Origin: CBDDEI01 sp965226775
Lineage (GTDB): Bacteria > Chloroflexota > Dehalococcoidia > SHYD01
Direction of reading: 5' to 3'
Length of the DNA stretch: 64,000 bases
Assembly (NCBI GenBank): GCA_965226775.1
Contig: CBDDEI010000002.1
Span: forward strand, 992,001 to 1,056,000
Shown: piece by piece, positions 38,701 to 45,495 of the stretch
Layout: each line of letters starts with the position of its first letter
Numbering within the stretch: position 1 is the first letter of the stretch
Made by a program: the position numbers and the translations under genes
Notes under the pieces: generated by a model
What the model saw: only the letters and a program-made list of their open reading frames with translations
Told to the model about the DNA's origin: nothing
Databases searched by the model: none

Positions 38701-40109
38701 GTTTTCACCGTGACGGTCATACTTTCGCCCATCGGGCCACCGGAGCGGGTCAGGGTAAAGAAGACCGCTGCGCCCTCGTACACCTCTGTCTGGGCGGTCG
38801 TCATGGTAACCGTGCCGGTGTCGCCCCCGCTGTCGGCCACATCGATCGTCGTCTCCCGAAAACCCTGCTTCACCGTCCAGTACTCGGCCTCTTCGGCTCC
38901 GGTGAGGGTGTTGCCCTCCCAATCTTCCAGGATCCTTATCGACGCCCAGTAGCTCCAGTCGTCCTCCACGGCTCCGTTTTCGATGACCTCTATCTCCTGC
39001 CCTATCTCGGTGTCGCTTCCGGTCAGCTTCAGGGGAAAGTTCTTGAATAGGCGGCCCGTGGAAGTGTCCTCCGTCCAGTCACCCAGGAGCCTGTCTGGTC
39101 CGCCCCGGTCGGTCTCCACCCGCACGACAAAAGTCGCGGTCTTCCCGGTGTTGGCGTCCTGCTGACGACGCTTGACGACGAACTTGAGCGTGTCTCCCTC
39201 GGTTGCGTCGGTGTCGTTCACGCCATCCTTGCCGAAATGGAGCTTCAGCTGCTGCGCCGTCTCGTTTTGCAGCACATCAACCTGCTCAGACAGCTCGAAG
39301 CCGATTTCGCCGGTTCCGCGAATGAGGTAGTCGGTGGAAGGCAGTACAACCACCTTGAACGATGCGCCTTGCACGTAGCGTTGGTCGTCGGGGACCGAAA
39401 TCAACAGCGTTTCGCTGGCCGAACCGGCCGCGAATTCCACCTGGGTGGGGAGCAGGGGAGGCGGGTCCCAGTGGTTGCCGCGAAGGACGCCCTGAGGGTC
39501 TTCTATTTTTACGCCAACGGATAATGGTTCCGACGTTTCGCCGTAGCGATTCACCCTGAAGGTGAGGGGGGCTAGCCATCCCTCGGTGACAGATGCCTGA
39601 CCTGACCAGAGCCCAATAGCAGTAAGGCCGGTGGGAGGAACAGTGCCCTGGAGGTCCAAGACTTCCACGGTGGCTGTGTCCTGGATGCCAACCTGGTAGC
39701 TGCCGTCGGTAGAAGGCAGTACCTGGGCCTTGAGCTCCAAAACGCCGGCGTCGAGCCGCGCGCCAATGTAGGAGAGAACACGCAGCGTGGCTAACCTGGA
39801 GCCGCTGCTGAATTGGATGTCATGGGTCTGCTCAGTCTCGTTCTGTCCAGAGGTGTCCTCGTAGTCGGGTTCCCAGGTCTTCACCCGGACGGTGATGGGG
39901 CCGCTCTGGCCGCCGTACCGGGTGAGTCTGAATACGGCCAGGCCGCCTTTGTAGACGCTGGCCTGGTCGGTCGCTATGGTTATCGTGGAGGTGTTGGTCG
40001 CCTGGGCGTGGGTCGGCAGAGGCGGGAAGACGTCAATAGCCAAGGTCAGACCCAAGACCACGGCTACTGCCAGGAGCAGAAGCCTAGTCGCTGTGTGGTA
40101 GCGAATCAT
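29754..40109 (-). CDS. Giant secreted Calx-beta repeat protein, N-terminal section
   Basis: This continuous 3,451-codon frame starts at an ATG (40109) preceded by GGAAGGG. The first 36 residues are a secretion signal (RLLLLAVAVVLGLTLAIDVF, cleavage probably after AQA). The rest is a long chain of diverged Calx-beta domains, each with features like VDEGEDVVFTVTRSG, a value such as FPAGTTQVII and an ending IxDDDxP or VxDND. Calx-beta domains bind calcium in sodium-calcium exchangers, integrins and many bacterial adhesins; the aspartate clusters between domains are visible here. The true frame reaches about 29943, where an extra base (CCTCGGTCCACGG) leads into array A. With the C-terminal section at 16901 it forms a gene of about 23.2 kb. 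It stands alone, with no secretion-system gene nearby. Confidence 0.9.
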   Translation of the reverse strand: MIRYHTATRLLLLAVAVVLGLTLAIDVFPPLPTHAQATNTSTITIATDQASVYKGGLAVFRLTRYGGQSGPITVRVKTWEPDYEDTSGQNETEQTHDIQFSSGSRLATLRVLSYIGARLDAGVLELKAQVLPSTDGSYQVGIQDTATVEVLDLQGTVPPTGLTAIGLWSGQASVTEGWLAPLTFRVNRYGETSEPLSVGVKIEDPQGVLRGNHWDPPPLLPTQVEFAAGSASETLLISVPDDQRYVQGASFKVVVLPSTDYLIRGTGEIGFELSEQVDVLQNETAQQLKLHFGKDGVNDTDATEGDTLKFVVKRRQQDANTGKTATFVVRVETDRGGPDRLLGDWTEDTSTGRLFKNFPLKLTGSDTEIGQEIEVIENGAVEDDWSYWASIRILEDWEGNTLTGAEEAEYWTVKQGFRETTIDVADSGGDTGTVTMTTAQTEVYEGAAVFFTLTRSGGPMGESMTVTVKTRERNRSYHDSAHRGLPHYVTFKRWQSTATLRYVAYVDNEIEEGTDSLEATVTEVGMGYEIENSTAVVVEINDPPSSSVIIDISANSDIVDEGDVAIFTLDRSGDLSSEVTVNIRYEDNFEVLRGNHWDPPPDLPTAATIPAGVTTFDIAIPVPDDQRDLPGNPKWFGLYVEPSDDYLLGGLAVDNTWDTTSVRDNDTAQELEFYWGFLGEDEDEPAWEDGQAWRTCVTATSCIHGPAEGIFYYEDDRDFVPYYNLDEHWPTHFGVIRRAEDVGKTATFVVRVEHNRGWESPRHAHWPIDPVTGKHYFEFPLTLTGNQRQLVGRIEILDNGIPDPRGWEYSAEIKRVEDVSDGTVLTRKQEAEYWTVQEQPNRLRKNVIRPFDRRWPFYDIENPTPDPVMEGQEVTFTILRSTGNSFEPAEFQVRTWEPNRREPDGTNPSEQIHTFTLPAVPMTDLLTAHATNTITFAVTATDDTEYEASDFLQVKLLDTVRRIGYSNDSGEVRIVDDDQPTVSLSVNSTSVTEGDPVAFTLTRGANTTGELIVGVAVDDPGGFLQGNVAWEAVEVPSSVVFAPGETVKEINLTPPDDWRDIPNSTLTFTVTQEPEFEMVGPASLTVQVADDDVAPQVQISFNQAEVDEGNDLILAISRIGEDKNPLEVDLTFGPVDDQQYQVVVMETGQSLLHIIYNHPDDSRKGPDVVYEATLLLGPPEFWTPTGQTTITSAVLDNDPYRVGVEAQARIYDEGQVLYYRYFHDGHTAENLSVKLWHSETGNAVGDYFLGQSNKTIPAGYTGYRQGYAAEANDGSDGDAEFTIEVLPSEYYEIDPNHASVTITVRDRDPLPVLEFPTSVEYVGEGEGNAEIPVDLTSLLPVLRTVTVDYQVIEGNYTDGTDITESSGTLEFPAGTTQVIIEAPVIQDLIAESDEQFTVVLSNPVNATLQDGQTTLSAVVIINDDEPSVSMEAAAAAVNEGSDVVFNLTRSRNTSDELTVLLQVIETAPKNATSQVAATFPAGQATTQLTVSTEDDLVSLGTYTVTALLGSLNSNGQPPTYSIEGPLTASVTVRDDDLPEVRIILISSGRIFEGDPVEFLISRPFIGPELTVSLEYNPAAAYTTGLIPTSITLPAGAYSVRVTIRTEDDSVAEDTGELTVTVLDGVGYRPTYPSTFTFPIFDNDGLLPAVGVHAVESWVDEGEDVVFTVTRSGSAQDPLDARLRLYRLRSRVTEADLSDPTLGITTPKELIFFDEEEVTVSFPAGTGTFTITKSTTNDNFNYGNSTYHAVVLAGPNDDYRAYYDHRETVWVQDDDRPTVTITAPTTEVYGYPRRSDDLGMAFDNPLLELPVTLTRTGDTSGRLIISGWTPFTTYNPAPDHDEHGRPRDTTFFGHIPPGETSYAATHLFHSNVNALGRSYQIVLADPHYCPDDPEECGYGPQYTVGTPQEATIRSYSNLMGVRIEADQTTVAEGGTATFTLYRHGGKPDAMTRPLQVRVGVTQEGDYISGAIPETVTFQPGQASATLSVPTSNDAMDEPDGVINASILSADSFDDDEYAYEFGKYVGTPWVIYSVTTAVTDDDYVLPEVSVADGIASEDAGTIEFAVSLNRANNEEAASVDWATQEDGTTDTATSGIDFTAASGTLNFAIGETEKTVTVTLLDDDMDENHENFNVVLSNPQNVTLGDATATGTILDEELASAVIFASSQQQDVVEGEDIVLRMQRLFPSEPGQVVNVDDPCYEGSPNLCFTSSPDANQTNVPLTVNVRVTQEGTVISGTAPTTVTFQPGSIYAYLIISTDDDATVEPDGKIKAEILNGSGYSPLFVGYTQSPDEFLPTSLRTVYDNDLTFSVGDAAASEDAGTLDFTVSLNAAAPGDVSVDVTTVDGDATSHDNVTATSLGPDFTAGTQTLTFLKGEQTKTLSVALLDDSIQERAETFTVQLSNSPEHSILADGIGVGAIVDDERPMVASVSRTYSIVDEDRAGPVRFIVELSHPDTVASERHVSVGWQVAAGTATEGEDYLAAGGMYNFPVGTTSGFLDVTLEDDNLFEEEFETFAVELIQQGTRLAAISATDASFEVSIRDNETLTAAITAESKSVAEGQLAIFRVTLTGGLTAEATSVHVEALGTAEAAEDYGIPFGSLSFPPGDSTGRTVTLEIPAGQPSGTITYPILNDSVEEDDETLTVEVFSASSGKRAVSVSPTQSRASATILDQGALTVSIEGVPSVDEGNAATFTVYLSKTISEDISVEWSTRQPGQLLTAAETAEPDIDYPASADTVVIPAGDTAATFTVSTTDDTLAEGGETFRVALEEARRGTQIVPLGVTQAFTTIVDNDAVPDGLTVSATPVRLTEDAGATEIAVTVTLDGTTQFTVDTPVTIEFIDRPNVNLNATLGEDYSATTANVVIPAGQSSVTTTVTLTPMDDNIAEDNEIARLTAKSTALTGSDALGIVIEDNDIEPVEVVITATPDALDETAGLTPLDVTASLVGQTARQVVTVVTVTTGSGTATMGEDFETASITLTVPVGEMSASGTLNLTVNDDTAHEGDETLEISGNAPGLMVTEAEVTIRDDDTAPTSIGLSVTASPVTEGGGAVRLPVRATLLGGATRAQDTIVNVAVVDLTATATDDYTAVWDTPALTIPAGQFSANTTLTLTPVQDTFDEGAETVAVRGENPDPGLPVNGVRLTIGDDDPAPTTVRLSVTPDSIYEATGVGFVEVTAILEGTSTLQKDLQINVILVRPDSRTLTIVGTLLAPLVITAGESSGTSSMLYAGLNDDVDDEDETVEVRGDSSNPHLQVVSGEVVVKDDDTAGVSIWPSSLSVEEGRRQNYTIELDSEPTSDVTVTVDLPANAGFTVNPGTITFTPQTWGPKYVYVRGNQDDDAADEAPATIAHTVISSDTLYSGATAGSVSVTITDDDLPTVTANFEQATYTVDRGQQRHRQGHAQRRPRAHGDHPDHQGQPGRGIGQRLLRRARQRRLRLGRDGSASRLMPPRTR

Positions 40110-40251
40110 AGTTGGGGCCCTTCCACTGTGACGCGAGTGAATTCTCGAAAATATCTACCCGCAGACCATCGGTCGGCTTGCTGCTGATCTTCTTGTTCCG
40201 AGCTTGTGCTGTACTTGAGCAATATGTTCTTTGGCCTTCTGTCGTCTTTGG

Positions 40252-40720
40252 CTATGGAAGATTCGATTGCGCTAGGGAGGCGTAGTTTGCCATGCACTTG
40301 GAAGTGACGGAGGTAAAGACCGCCATCTCCTGCGCGCTGACACCCTCGGAGAGCGCGGTGTCGTATGCTTGGACGCTCCGGTGCAGGTCCTGAGTCAGCG
40401 CCATCCCCTCTTTGGTCAACGTGAGAATGACGATTCTCCGGTCGCTGAACAGGCGCGCCGCTGAATCAGGCGCTTGTCCACCAGTTTCGTCACCGCGCGG
40501 CTTATGCTCGACGGTGCGAGAGGCAGCGCCTGTGCCAGCTGTGTAGTAGTTCACTCCTCAATTCCCAGAAATAGCCTGAGGAGTGCTAAGTCTATATATG
40601 TAATATCGTGAGGCGTTACTAGTTGCGCCATGCCCCTGGTCACCGCGTTCACCAGACCGGTCACGCATGTCCCTAGGTCGGTGGGCGCTGCTTGCCCCGC
40701 GGTACTAATGACGCCTTCAG
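40252..40720 (-). pseudogene. MarR-family regulator, broken by a stop and a frameshift
   Basis: The minus strand reads THDITYIDLALLRLFLGIEE-like sequence, then a TGA, then TTTQLAQALPLAPSSISRAV and TKLVDKRLIQRR, the winged helix-turn-helix of MarR proteins. Near 40455 the frame shifts by one, and the next frame continues LFSDRRIVILTLTKEGMALT (wing and dimer helix) to a stop at 40252. The order and spacing match an ordinary MarR protein of about 150 residues. It lies 140 bp upstream of the giant gene in the same direction, so a working ancestor might have controlled it. About 300 bp further upstream (40721-41017) I see no gene. Confidence 0.7.
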
Positions 40721-41017
40721 TGTCATAGCAGCATCCCTATTTGTACCGAGTGAAAACTATTCCTCCAAGAAACAATTTACAGAAAGCGTGTGAGGATGCC
40801 GTGGAGATTGCGGCGCAATCAGCGTGAGAGTCCTGTGAAGGATAAGTTGTGAGAGGCCAAGAGGAGACAACCGCAAGAACCTCTGCTTGGGAGAGGACTA
40901 CTTAACGGCCAAAGCTTAGTGCGCCAGACGGCTGCCGGATTCTGCGGGGCCAGAGGTGTGGAGGGCCTGCAAGGCGCGGGAGCTTCTGGATCTGTTGATG
41001 GATTCCTGGTCCAGGAC

Positions 41018-41848
41018 TTACTCTTCTGCCTGGATTAGCGCAATTCCAAGCGCTCCGGGGCCGGCAGATACCCCCAACGCTGGGCCAAAGCGGGCGATGT
41101 ATGGTTCCGCGCCCTCTGGCAGAAGCGCCTGAGTCCGTGAGCAACCTCAGAGGCGACTTCTGGAGTGGAGCGGTGCGTTACCGCCAGGAATTCGAGAGGG
41201 GCAAACCCGCGCACAGCCTCCTACATCTTGGCCAAAGCCCTTGGGAACGTCCGGGCCTTGACCAGCGGATGCACCTCTCCGTCCCGCACGATGATCATCG
41301 GCTTGATCTTCAGCACCGAGCCAAACAGGGCTTGTGCCTTGCCGACCCGCCCGCCTTTGTGGAGGTACTCCAGAGTCTCAACGAGACACAGACACGGAAC
41401 GCGGTGAGACGCGTTCCGTGTCTGTCGAAATGACCTCAGACTGGCCGGCTCCCCGGAACGCCGCCTCCGCGGCAGCCAGTAAAACCAGCCCCAGGCCCAT
41501 TGAGGCTTGGCCGGAGTCGATCACCTCCACGGGGCAACCCGCCGACGTTGCCAGGGCTCCCTGTCGGGCCGAGTTGCAGGCGCCTCTGATCTTGGAGGAG
41601 ATGTGGATGGACACGATCCCATCGGCGTCCCGGCCCAGCTCGTCCTCTACTTCCTTGAAGCGGCCCGGCGACTCCTGCGATGTCCTGGGCGGCTCAGAGG
41701 CGGCGGCCAACAGCTCATTGCATTTGTCCGGCGTGATGGCGACGTTATCCTCGAAGGAGAGCGTGCCAAAGTGGACGTTCTGTGCAACAACGGTAATGCC
41801 CAGCTCTTGGGCCGTACCCCCGTCGATGTCGGAAGCGCTGTCGGTCAC
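41018..41848 (-). pseudogene. DegV family protein, broken by frameshifts and a stop
   Basis: DegV proteins bind fatty acids and present them to fatty-acid kinase. The first 157 codons (41848-41378) read VTDSASDIDGGTAQELGITV, VHISSKIRGACNSARQG-like sequence and VIDSGQASMGLGLVLLAAAE, as in the family. At a 15-bp palindrome (41388-41425) the frame changes, and the next frame gives ETLEYLHKGGRVGKAQALFG and IKPMIIVRDGEVHPL, then a TAG. A further shift gives YIARFGPALGVSAGPGALGI and the normal ending IALIQAEE at 41018. Overall length (277 codons) is normal, so all parts remain but the gene cannot give one product. It follows the sensor gene by 36 bp on the same strand. Confidence 0.75.
41388..41425. 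repeat. Perfect 15-bp inverted repeat inside degV-like gene
   Basis: ACAGACACGGAACGC (41388-41402) and GCGTTCCGTGTCTGT (41411-41425) are perfect reverse complements around an 8-nt loop. It coincides with the change of reading frame in the DegV-like gene and replaces the segment that normally joins its two halves. Confidence 0.8.
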
Positions 41849-41884
41849 TATCCCGACGGTCGCGGCGTCTCCCTTTGGGAGCTG

Positions 41885-44560
41885 CTAGCCCATAGACGGT
41901 TTTGACATGCGGTAGCCGACTCCGGGTTCGGTGAAGATGTACGTGGGTCGGGCGGCATCGTCGCCCAGCTTGTAGCGCAGCTCCTTGACGTATGTACGCA
42001 CGATCCGCGAGTCGCTGGAGTAAAGTGGTCCCCAGACCAGTCTCAGCAGCTGTTCGTGGGTCAAGACGCGCCCGGCAGCCGCGGAGAGCTCGACGAGCAG
42101 TTTGTACTCGGTTGCTGTCAGATGAACCGGACGGCCGGAAACGGTCACCTCGCGTTCGGAATAGTTGATGACCAGGTCGCCATTCAGATAGGGCCTAGAC
42201 GGTTCTCCCCGGCTGGCAACTGATCTCCTCCGTAGGGCCACGTCGATTCTCGCCAGCAGCTCCGTTGATGTGAATGGCTTGGCAATGTAGTCGAAAGCGC
42301 CAAGCTCAAAGGCGCGGCCTATCTGTTTGTCCCATCCGTGCCCAGCTACGAAGATGACCGGTGCATCGGTGATTCCGCCGATACGCTCCAACATCTCAAA
42401 CCCGTCGTCCCAGGCAAACGTCGGCTCCAGTAGGACAACATGGGGCTTCTGGTCCTCCACTAGCCGTTTTGCCTCATCGAGATCGCCCGTCACTACCGCG
42501 ATGAAGCCAGCTTGTAGGAGGATGTTGCGAATGTATCTTCCTGTCTCCGGGTTTTCAAAGATCGCCAGAATCCGGGCCTGTCCTCTTCGAGAGTCGCGGG
42601 CAGGCTGGGATTGGGCCGAGTCCTGCTGTGCGACGTGCTCAACTTCGTCGACTGCGGGGATGGTAAAGGTAAACCTGCTGGGGTGCCCCGCTCTTCTCTC
42701 GGCAATAATGCGGCCTCCATGCGCCTCAACTATTCCCTCGCAGATTGCAAAGCCCAGATCGTCCATTCCTTTACTCTTCCCTACCACCTCTTCAGAGGTT
42801 CTTGAGAGGCTCTCCAACTGGTTAGGTGGGTGGGTTCTGGGTGCGCCACCGTCCTCGTTGTCCACGGAGACCGCAACGTACACGTCTTCTTGCAACGCAC
42901 TCACCCTGATGGTGGATGACTTGGGCGAGTATCTTGACACGTCGTCTATCAGACTACCGAGAACCTGAAGGATTCGCCGCCTGTCGGCCCTCACCCTGGG
43001 AAGAGCCGGAGCGAGGTGAACCTCAATGCGGTCGTCCGACCCTTCAAGCTTGTGCGCCTCCCTCGCCTGATCCAATAGGTCTTCCACGTGCATGGGCTGT
43101 GGAGTGACCGACAACGTTCCTGCCTCGATCTGCGTCATGTCCACAAGGTCGTTGATCAGAGTACGCATCTGGTTGGCCTGCTCGTCGATTACCCTCAGAA
43201 ACTGGCGAGTTTCGGCGGGATCAACCGGGTAAGGAGAACCGAGAATTATGGCCACCGAGCCCATGATGGCGGTCAGTGGCGTCCGCAGCTCGTGGCTCAG
43301 GTTGCTCAGGAACTCTGCACGGTTCCTCTTTATCTCTTCTAACTGTGTTATATCCTGTATGGTGGCGACCACGGACACGATTTCGCCGTCTTCCCGCCGG
43401 ATCGGCCTGGCGTTGATAAGGGTGGTGATTGCCCGTCCGTCCGGCAGGTGTATCACCACCTCATCAGCGAGGACGGTCTCACCGCGTGTTAACGCCTTCG
43501 TGGTGGGGAGCTCATCCATCGGTATACTGCTGCCGTCCACCCTTCGCAGGGTTATCACTTCAAGGATTTCCCTAATGGAACTTCCCGTCTTATTCAGCTT
43601 GCCAATAACCCGTCTGGCCTCGTCATTGGCCGATACGAGCACTCCGGTTTTTGCGTCGAAGACCAGGACACCTACGGGCGAGATGTTGAACAGTGCCTCG
43701 AGGTCGGCCCTGGCCTGCTCCTCCTCCTGGTATCTTCGTGCGTTGAAGATGGTCGCCCCCGCCTGGGAGGCGAACATAACCAGTACGTCCTGGTCTTCAC
43801 TCGTGAACTCCTGGCCGCCCTCCTTCTCTGTGAGGTAGATGTTGCCGACGTGCTCGCCGTGGTGGCGGATCGACATGCCGAGGAAGGTCTTCATCGGAGG
43901 GTGGTTTTCGGGGAACCCGACAGAGCTGGAATGGCTGGCGATGTCCGTGAGCCTCAGCGGTTCTCGGATCTCGTTCATGTAACCAAGCAGTCCCAGGCCC
44001 TTGGGCAGGGTCTTCAGGTGCTCGATCTCTTCGGCAGATAGTCCTGAGGTTATGAATTCCTGTATAGCCCCGGACGGTTCGTAGGTGAGGAGTGCCCCAT
44101 ACCGAGCGCCGGTCAGGTAGCGGGCGTTGTCGATGACTTCCTGGAGGACGATATTGAGGTCGAGGTTCTCGCTGACTCGACGACTGGCCTCGCTGAGCTT
44201 CGAGAGCCGGGTCCGGAGCGATTCGATCTCCTGTAGCAGGTCGTCAGTCTCTATCGATCTCTTCCCGTTTGGACGTGATGCGAAGGCGTGCCTTACCGGC
44301 ACGGAGAACTGGGCCTCCGGTTTCTCGTCGTTCGTTTCTTCGCTGTGTGCTCTCTTCATCCCACAATCCGTCGCCAACTGTCCCTGGTCGGTTCTCAGGG
44401 CACTGCCATTCGCGTGGAAAGAGGCCTCACCGTGGACCATCACGGCGGCCTCCGGCACAGCGGCGAGGGGCGCTGCCTGCGGTCCGTGTTGTCGCCTGTC
44501 GAATGCCAAGCGCACGCCTACCGTGGACGGGTCAGTCGCTTTCCATTCTACCGGGCACAT
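41885..44560 (-). CDS. GAF-PAS sensor fused to degenerate histidine kinase, pseudo-receiver and OmpR-type DNA-binding domain
   Basis: The 891-residue frame (a start at ATG 44359 is also possible) contains a GAF domain (about 135-275: ARYLTGARYGALLTYEPSGA), PAS (about 285-410), HisKA (FLSNLSHELRTPLTAIMGSV, histidine present), an ATPase-like domain (about 530-655), a receiver-like domain (about 670-785) and a winged helix (VHLTATEYKLLVELSAAAGR, IFTEPGVGYRM). Key catalytic motifs are altered. The N box is LGSLIDDVSRYSP, lacking both usual asparagines. G1 reads VDNEDGGAP and G2 reads GMDDLGFAI. The receiver has VVLLEPTF, with glutamate (codon 42427-42425) in place of the phosphorylated aspartate, and ILAIFENPE lacks the acidic pair. 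KPF is kept. It may therefore act as a ligand-controlled transcription factor without phosphotransfer; that is inference. The DegV-like relic lies downstream. Confidence 0.88.
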   Translation of the reverse strand: MCPVEWKATDPSTVGVRLAFDRRQHGPQAAPLAAVPEAAVMVHGEASFHANGSALRTDQGQLATDCGMKRAHSEETNDEKPEAQFSVPVRHAFASRPNGKRSIETDDLLQEIESLRTRLSKLSEASRRVSENLDLNIVLQEVIDNARYLTGARYGALLTYEPSGAIQEFITSGLSAEEIEHLKTLPKGLGLLGYMNEIREPLRLTDIASHSSSVGFPENHPPMKTFLGMSIRHHGEHVGNIYLTEKEGGQEFTSEDQDVLVMFASQAGATIFNARRYQEEEQARADLEALFNISPVGVLVFDAKTGVLVSANDEARRVIGKLNKTGSSIREILEVITLRRVDGSSIPMDELPTTKALTRGETVLADEVVIHLPDGRAITTLINARPIRREDGEIVSVVATIQDITQLEEIKRNRAEFLSNLSHELRTPLTAIMGSVAIILGSPYPVDPAETRQFLRVIDEQANQMRTLINDLVDMTQIEAGTLSVTPQPMHVEDLLDQAREAHKLEGSDDRIEVHLAPALPRVRADRRRILQVLGSLIDDVSRYSPKSSTIRVSALQEDVYVAVSVDNEDGGAPRTHPPNQLESLSRTSEEVVGKSKGMDDLGFAICEGIVEAHGGRIIAERRAGHPSRFTFTIPAVDEVEHVAQQDSAQSQPARDSRRGQARILAIFENPETGRYIRNILLQAGFIAVVTGDLDEAKRLVEDQKPHVVLLEPTFAWDDGFEMLERIGGITDAPVIFVAGHGWDKQIGRAFELGAFDYIAKPFTSTELLARIDVALRRRSVASRGEPSRPYLNGDLVINYSEREVTVSGRPVHLTATEYKLLVELSAAAGRVLTHEQLLRLVWGPLYSSDSRIVRTYVKELRYKLGDDAARPTYIFTEPGVGYRMSKPSMG

Positions 44561-44601
44561 GTAATCTGGACGTTAAGAATTGGACGATTTTCGGTCAAAT
44601 G

Positions 44602-44630
44602 TTGTAAAGTTTGTGTAAAATACCTATAAT
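44602..44630 (+). promoter_or_regulatory. Near-consensus promoter facing the regulator relic
   Basis: TTGTAA (44602-44607) and TATAAT (44625-44630) are separated by 17 bp on the plus strand, 90 bp before the ATG at 44721. It lies in an AT-rich intergenic stretch between two divergent regulator genes. Confidence 0.55.
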
Positions 44631-44720
44631 TACGGCCGCCGACTCGAAATTGGGCCCCCTTAGTCCGGTGCTAGATGGCGGCCACGCTAAGCCTCCCGTA
44701 GCACCAACAGAGGCTGGAGA

Positions 44721-45165
44721 ATGGACCGAGAAGACGACCTGACGCGAGAGAACCAGGCCCTGCGCGCCTACGGAACTTGTCGCCCGGATCAGGGCGGCCC
44801 TGCGCAGGCGCACGACGTCCGAGCCGTCGGCGCCTTATGTGGTGGCAGACCTGACCATCGACTATGCCGAACGCCTTGTGACACTAGCCGGCAATCCGGT
44901 AAGTCTTACCGCTATCCAGTACAGGTTGCTCGTCGAGCTATCGATGAACGCGGGGCGCGTGCTGACCTACGAACACCTGCTGAGACGGGTTGGGGGCTCG
45001 GAGGGCGACGCCGACGTACGGCCTATACGCACCACCCTAAGCGCCATTCGCGGCAAGTTGGGCGACGCCGCCGACAATCCAACCTACATCTTCACCGAGC
45101 TTCGTGTCGGCTACAAGATGCCGAAGTCGGATGCGCCGGGAACAGGACCGCCAGCGATTCTCTGA
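44721..45165 (+). pseudogene. Relic of a receiver/winged-helix regulator related to the neighbouring sensor
   Basis: From ATG 44721 the frame gives MDREDDLTRENQALRA, then shifts near 44770; the next frame gives ELVARIRAALRRRTTSEPSA, LTIDYAERLVTLAGNPVSLT, YRLLVELSMNAGRVLTYEHL and IFTELRVGYKMPK. This is the last receiver helix and a full OmpR-type winged helix. It is clearly similar to the C-terminus of the sensor at 41885-44560 (which has LTATEYKLLVELSAAAGRVL and IFTEPGVGYRM). Kinase and most of the receiver are missing. A stand-alone DNA-binding protein from a GTG at 44839 is possible, with 109 codons intact. Confidence 0.65.
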
Positions 45166-45495
45166 GCCGCCATGCTTTCTCATGTGGAGTTGGCTGGCCG
45201 ACCCCTTATAGTAAAACCTCCCAGCGAAAAGTTCGCAGTTCGGTACGCTCCGGCCCACCATCGTGCCACGGCACACCTTCTTCACGCGGGACCCTAACAC
45301 CTGGCGCGGTTTGTCCCGGCGTCTGATTGACGATGGCGGGAGTTGCGCGGTTGAATACCCCTGGTATAGCGTCCAATTGCCACGCTTGGCATGCCCAACT
45401 GCGCAACTCTCTCTGCTTCAAGGGGGCAAAGAGGCCAAGCACAGACCCTGGCGCCTGACCTCGTGTCGCGAAAATATAAGGAAGCATACTAACCA
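45166..45495. other. 330-bp stretch without a recognisable gene
   Basis: Between the regulator relic and the symporter I see only short frames without coding character. AAGGAAG (about 45479-45485) is the probable ribosome binding site of the symporter, 10-11 bases before its GTG. Confidence 0.5.

Noticed and set aside
40530..40560. In-frame TGA in the MarR gene as a selenocysteine codon
   Set aside because: The same gene has a separate frameshift, MarR proteins do not use selenocysteine, and no selenocysteine machinery is seen here. A nonsense mutation is more likely.
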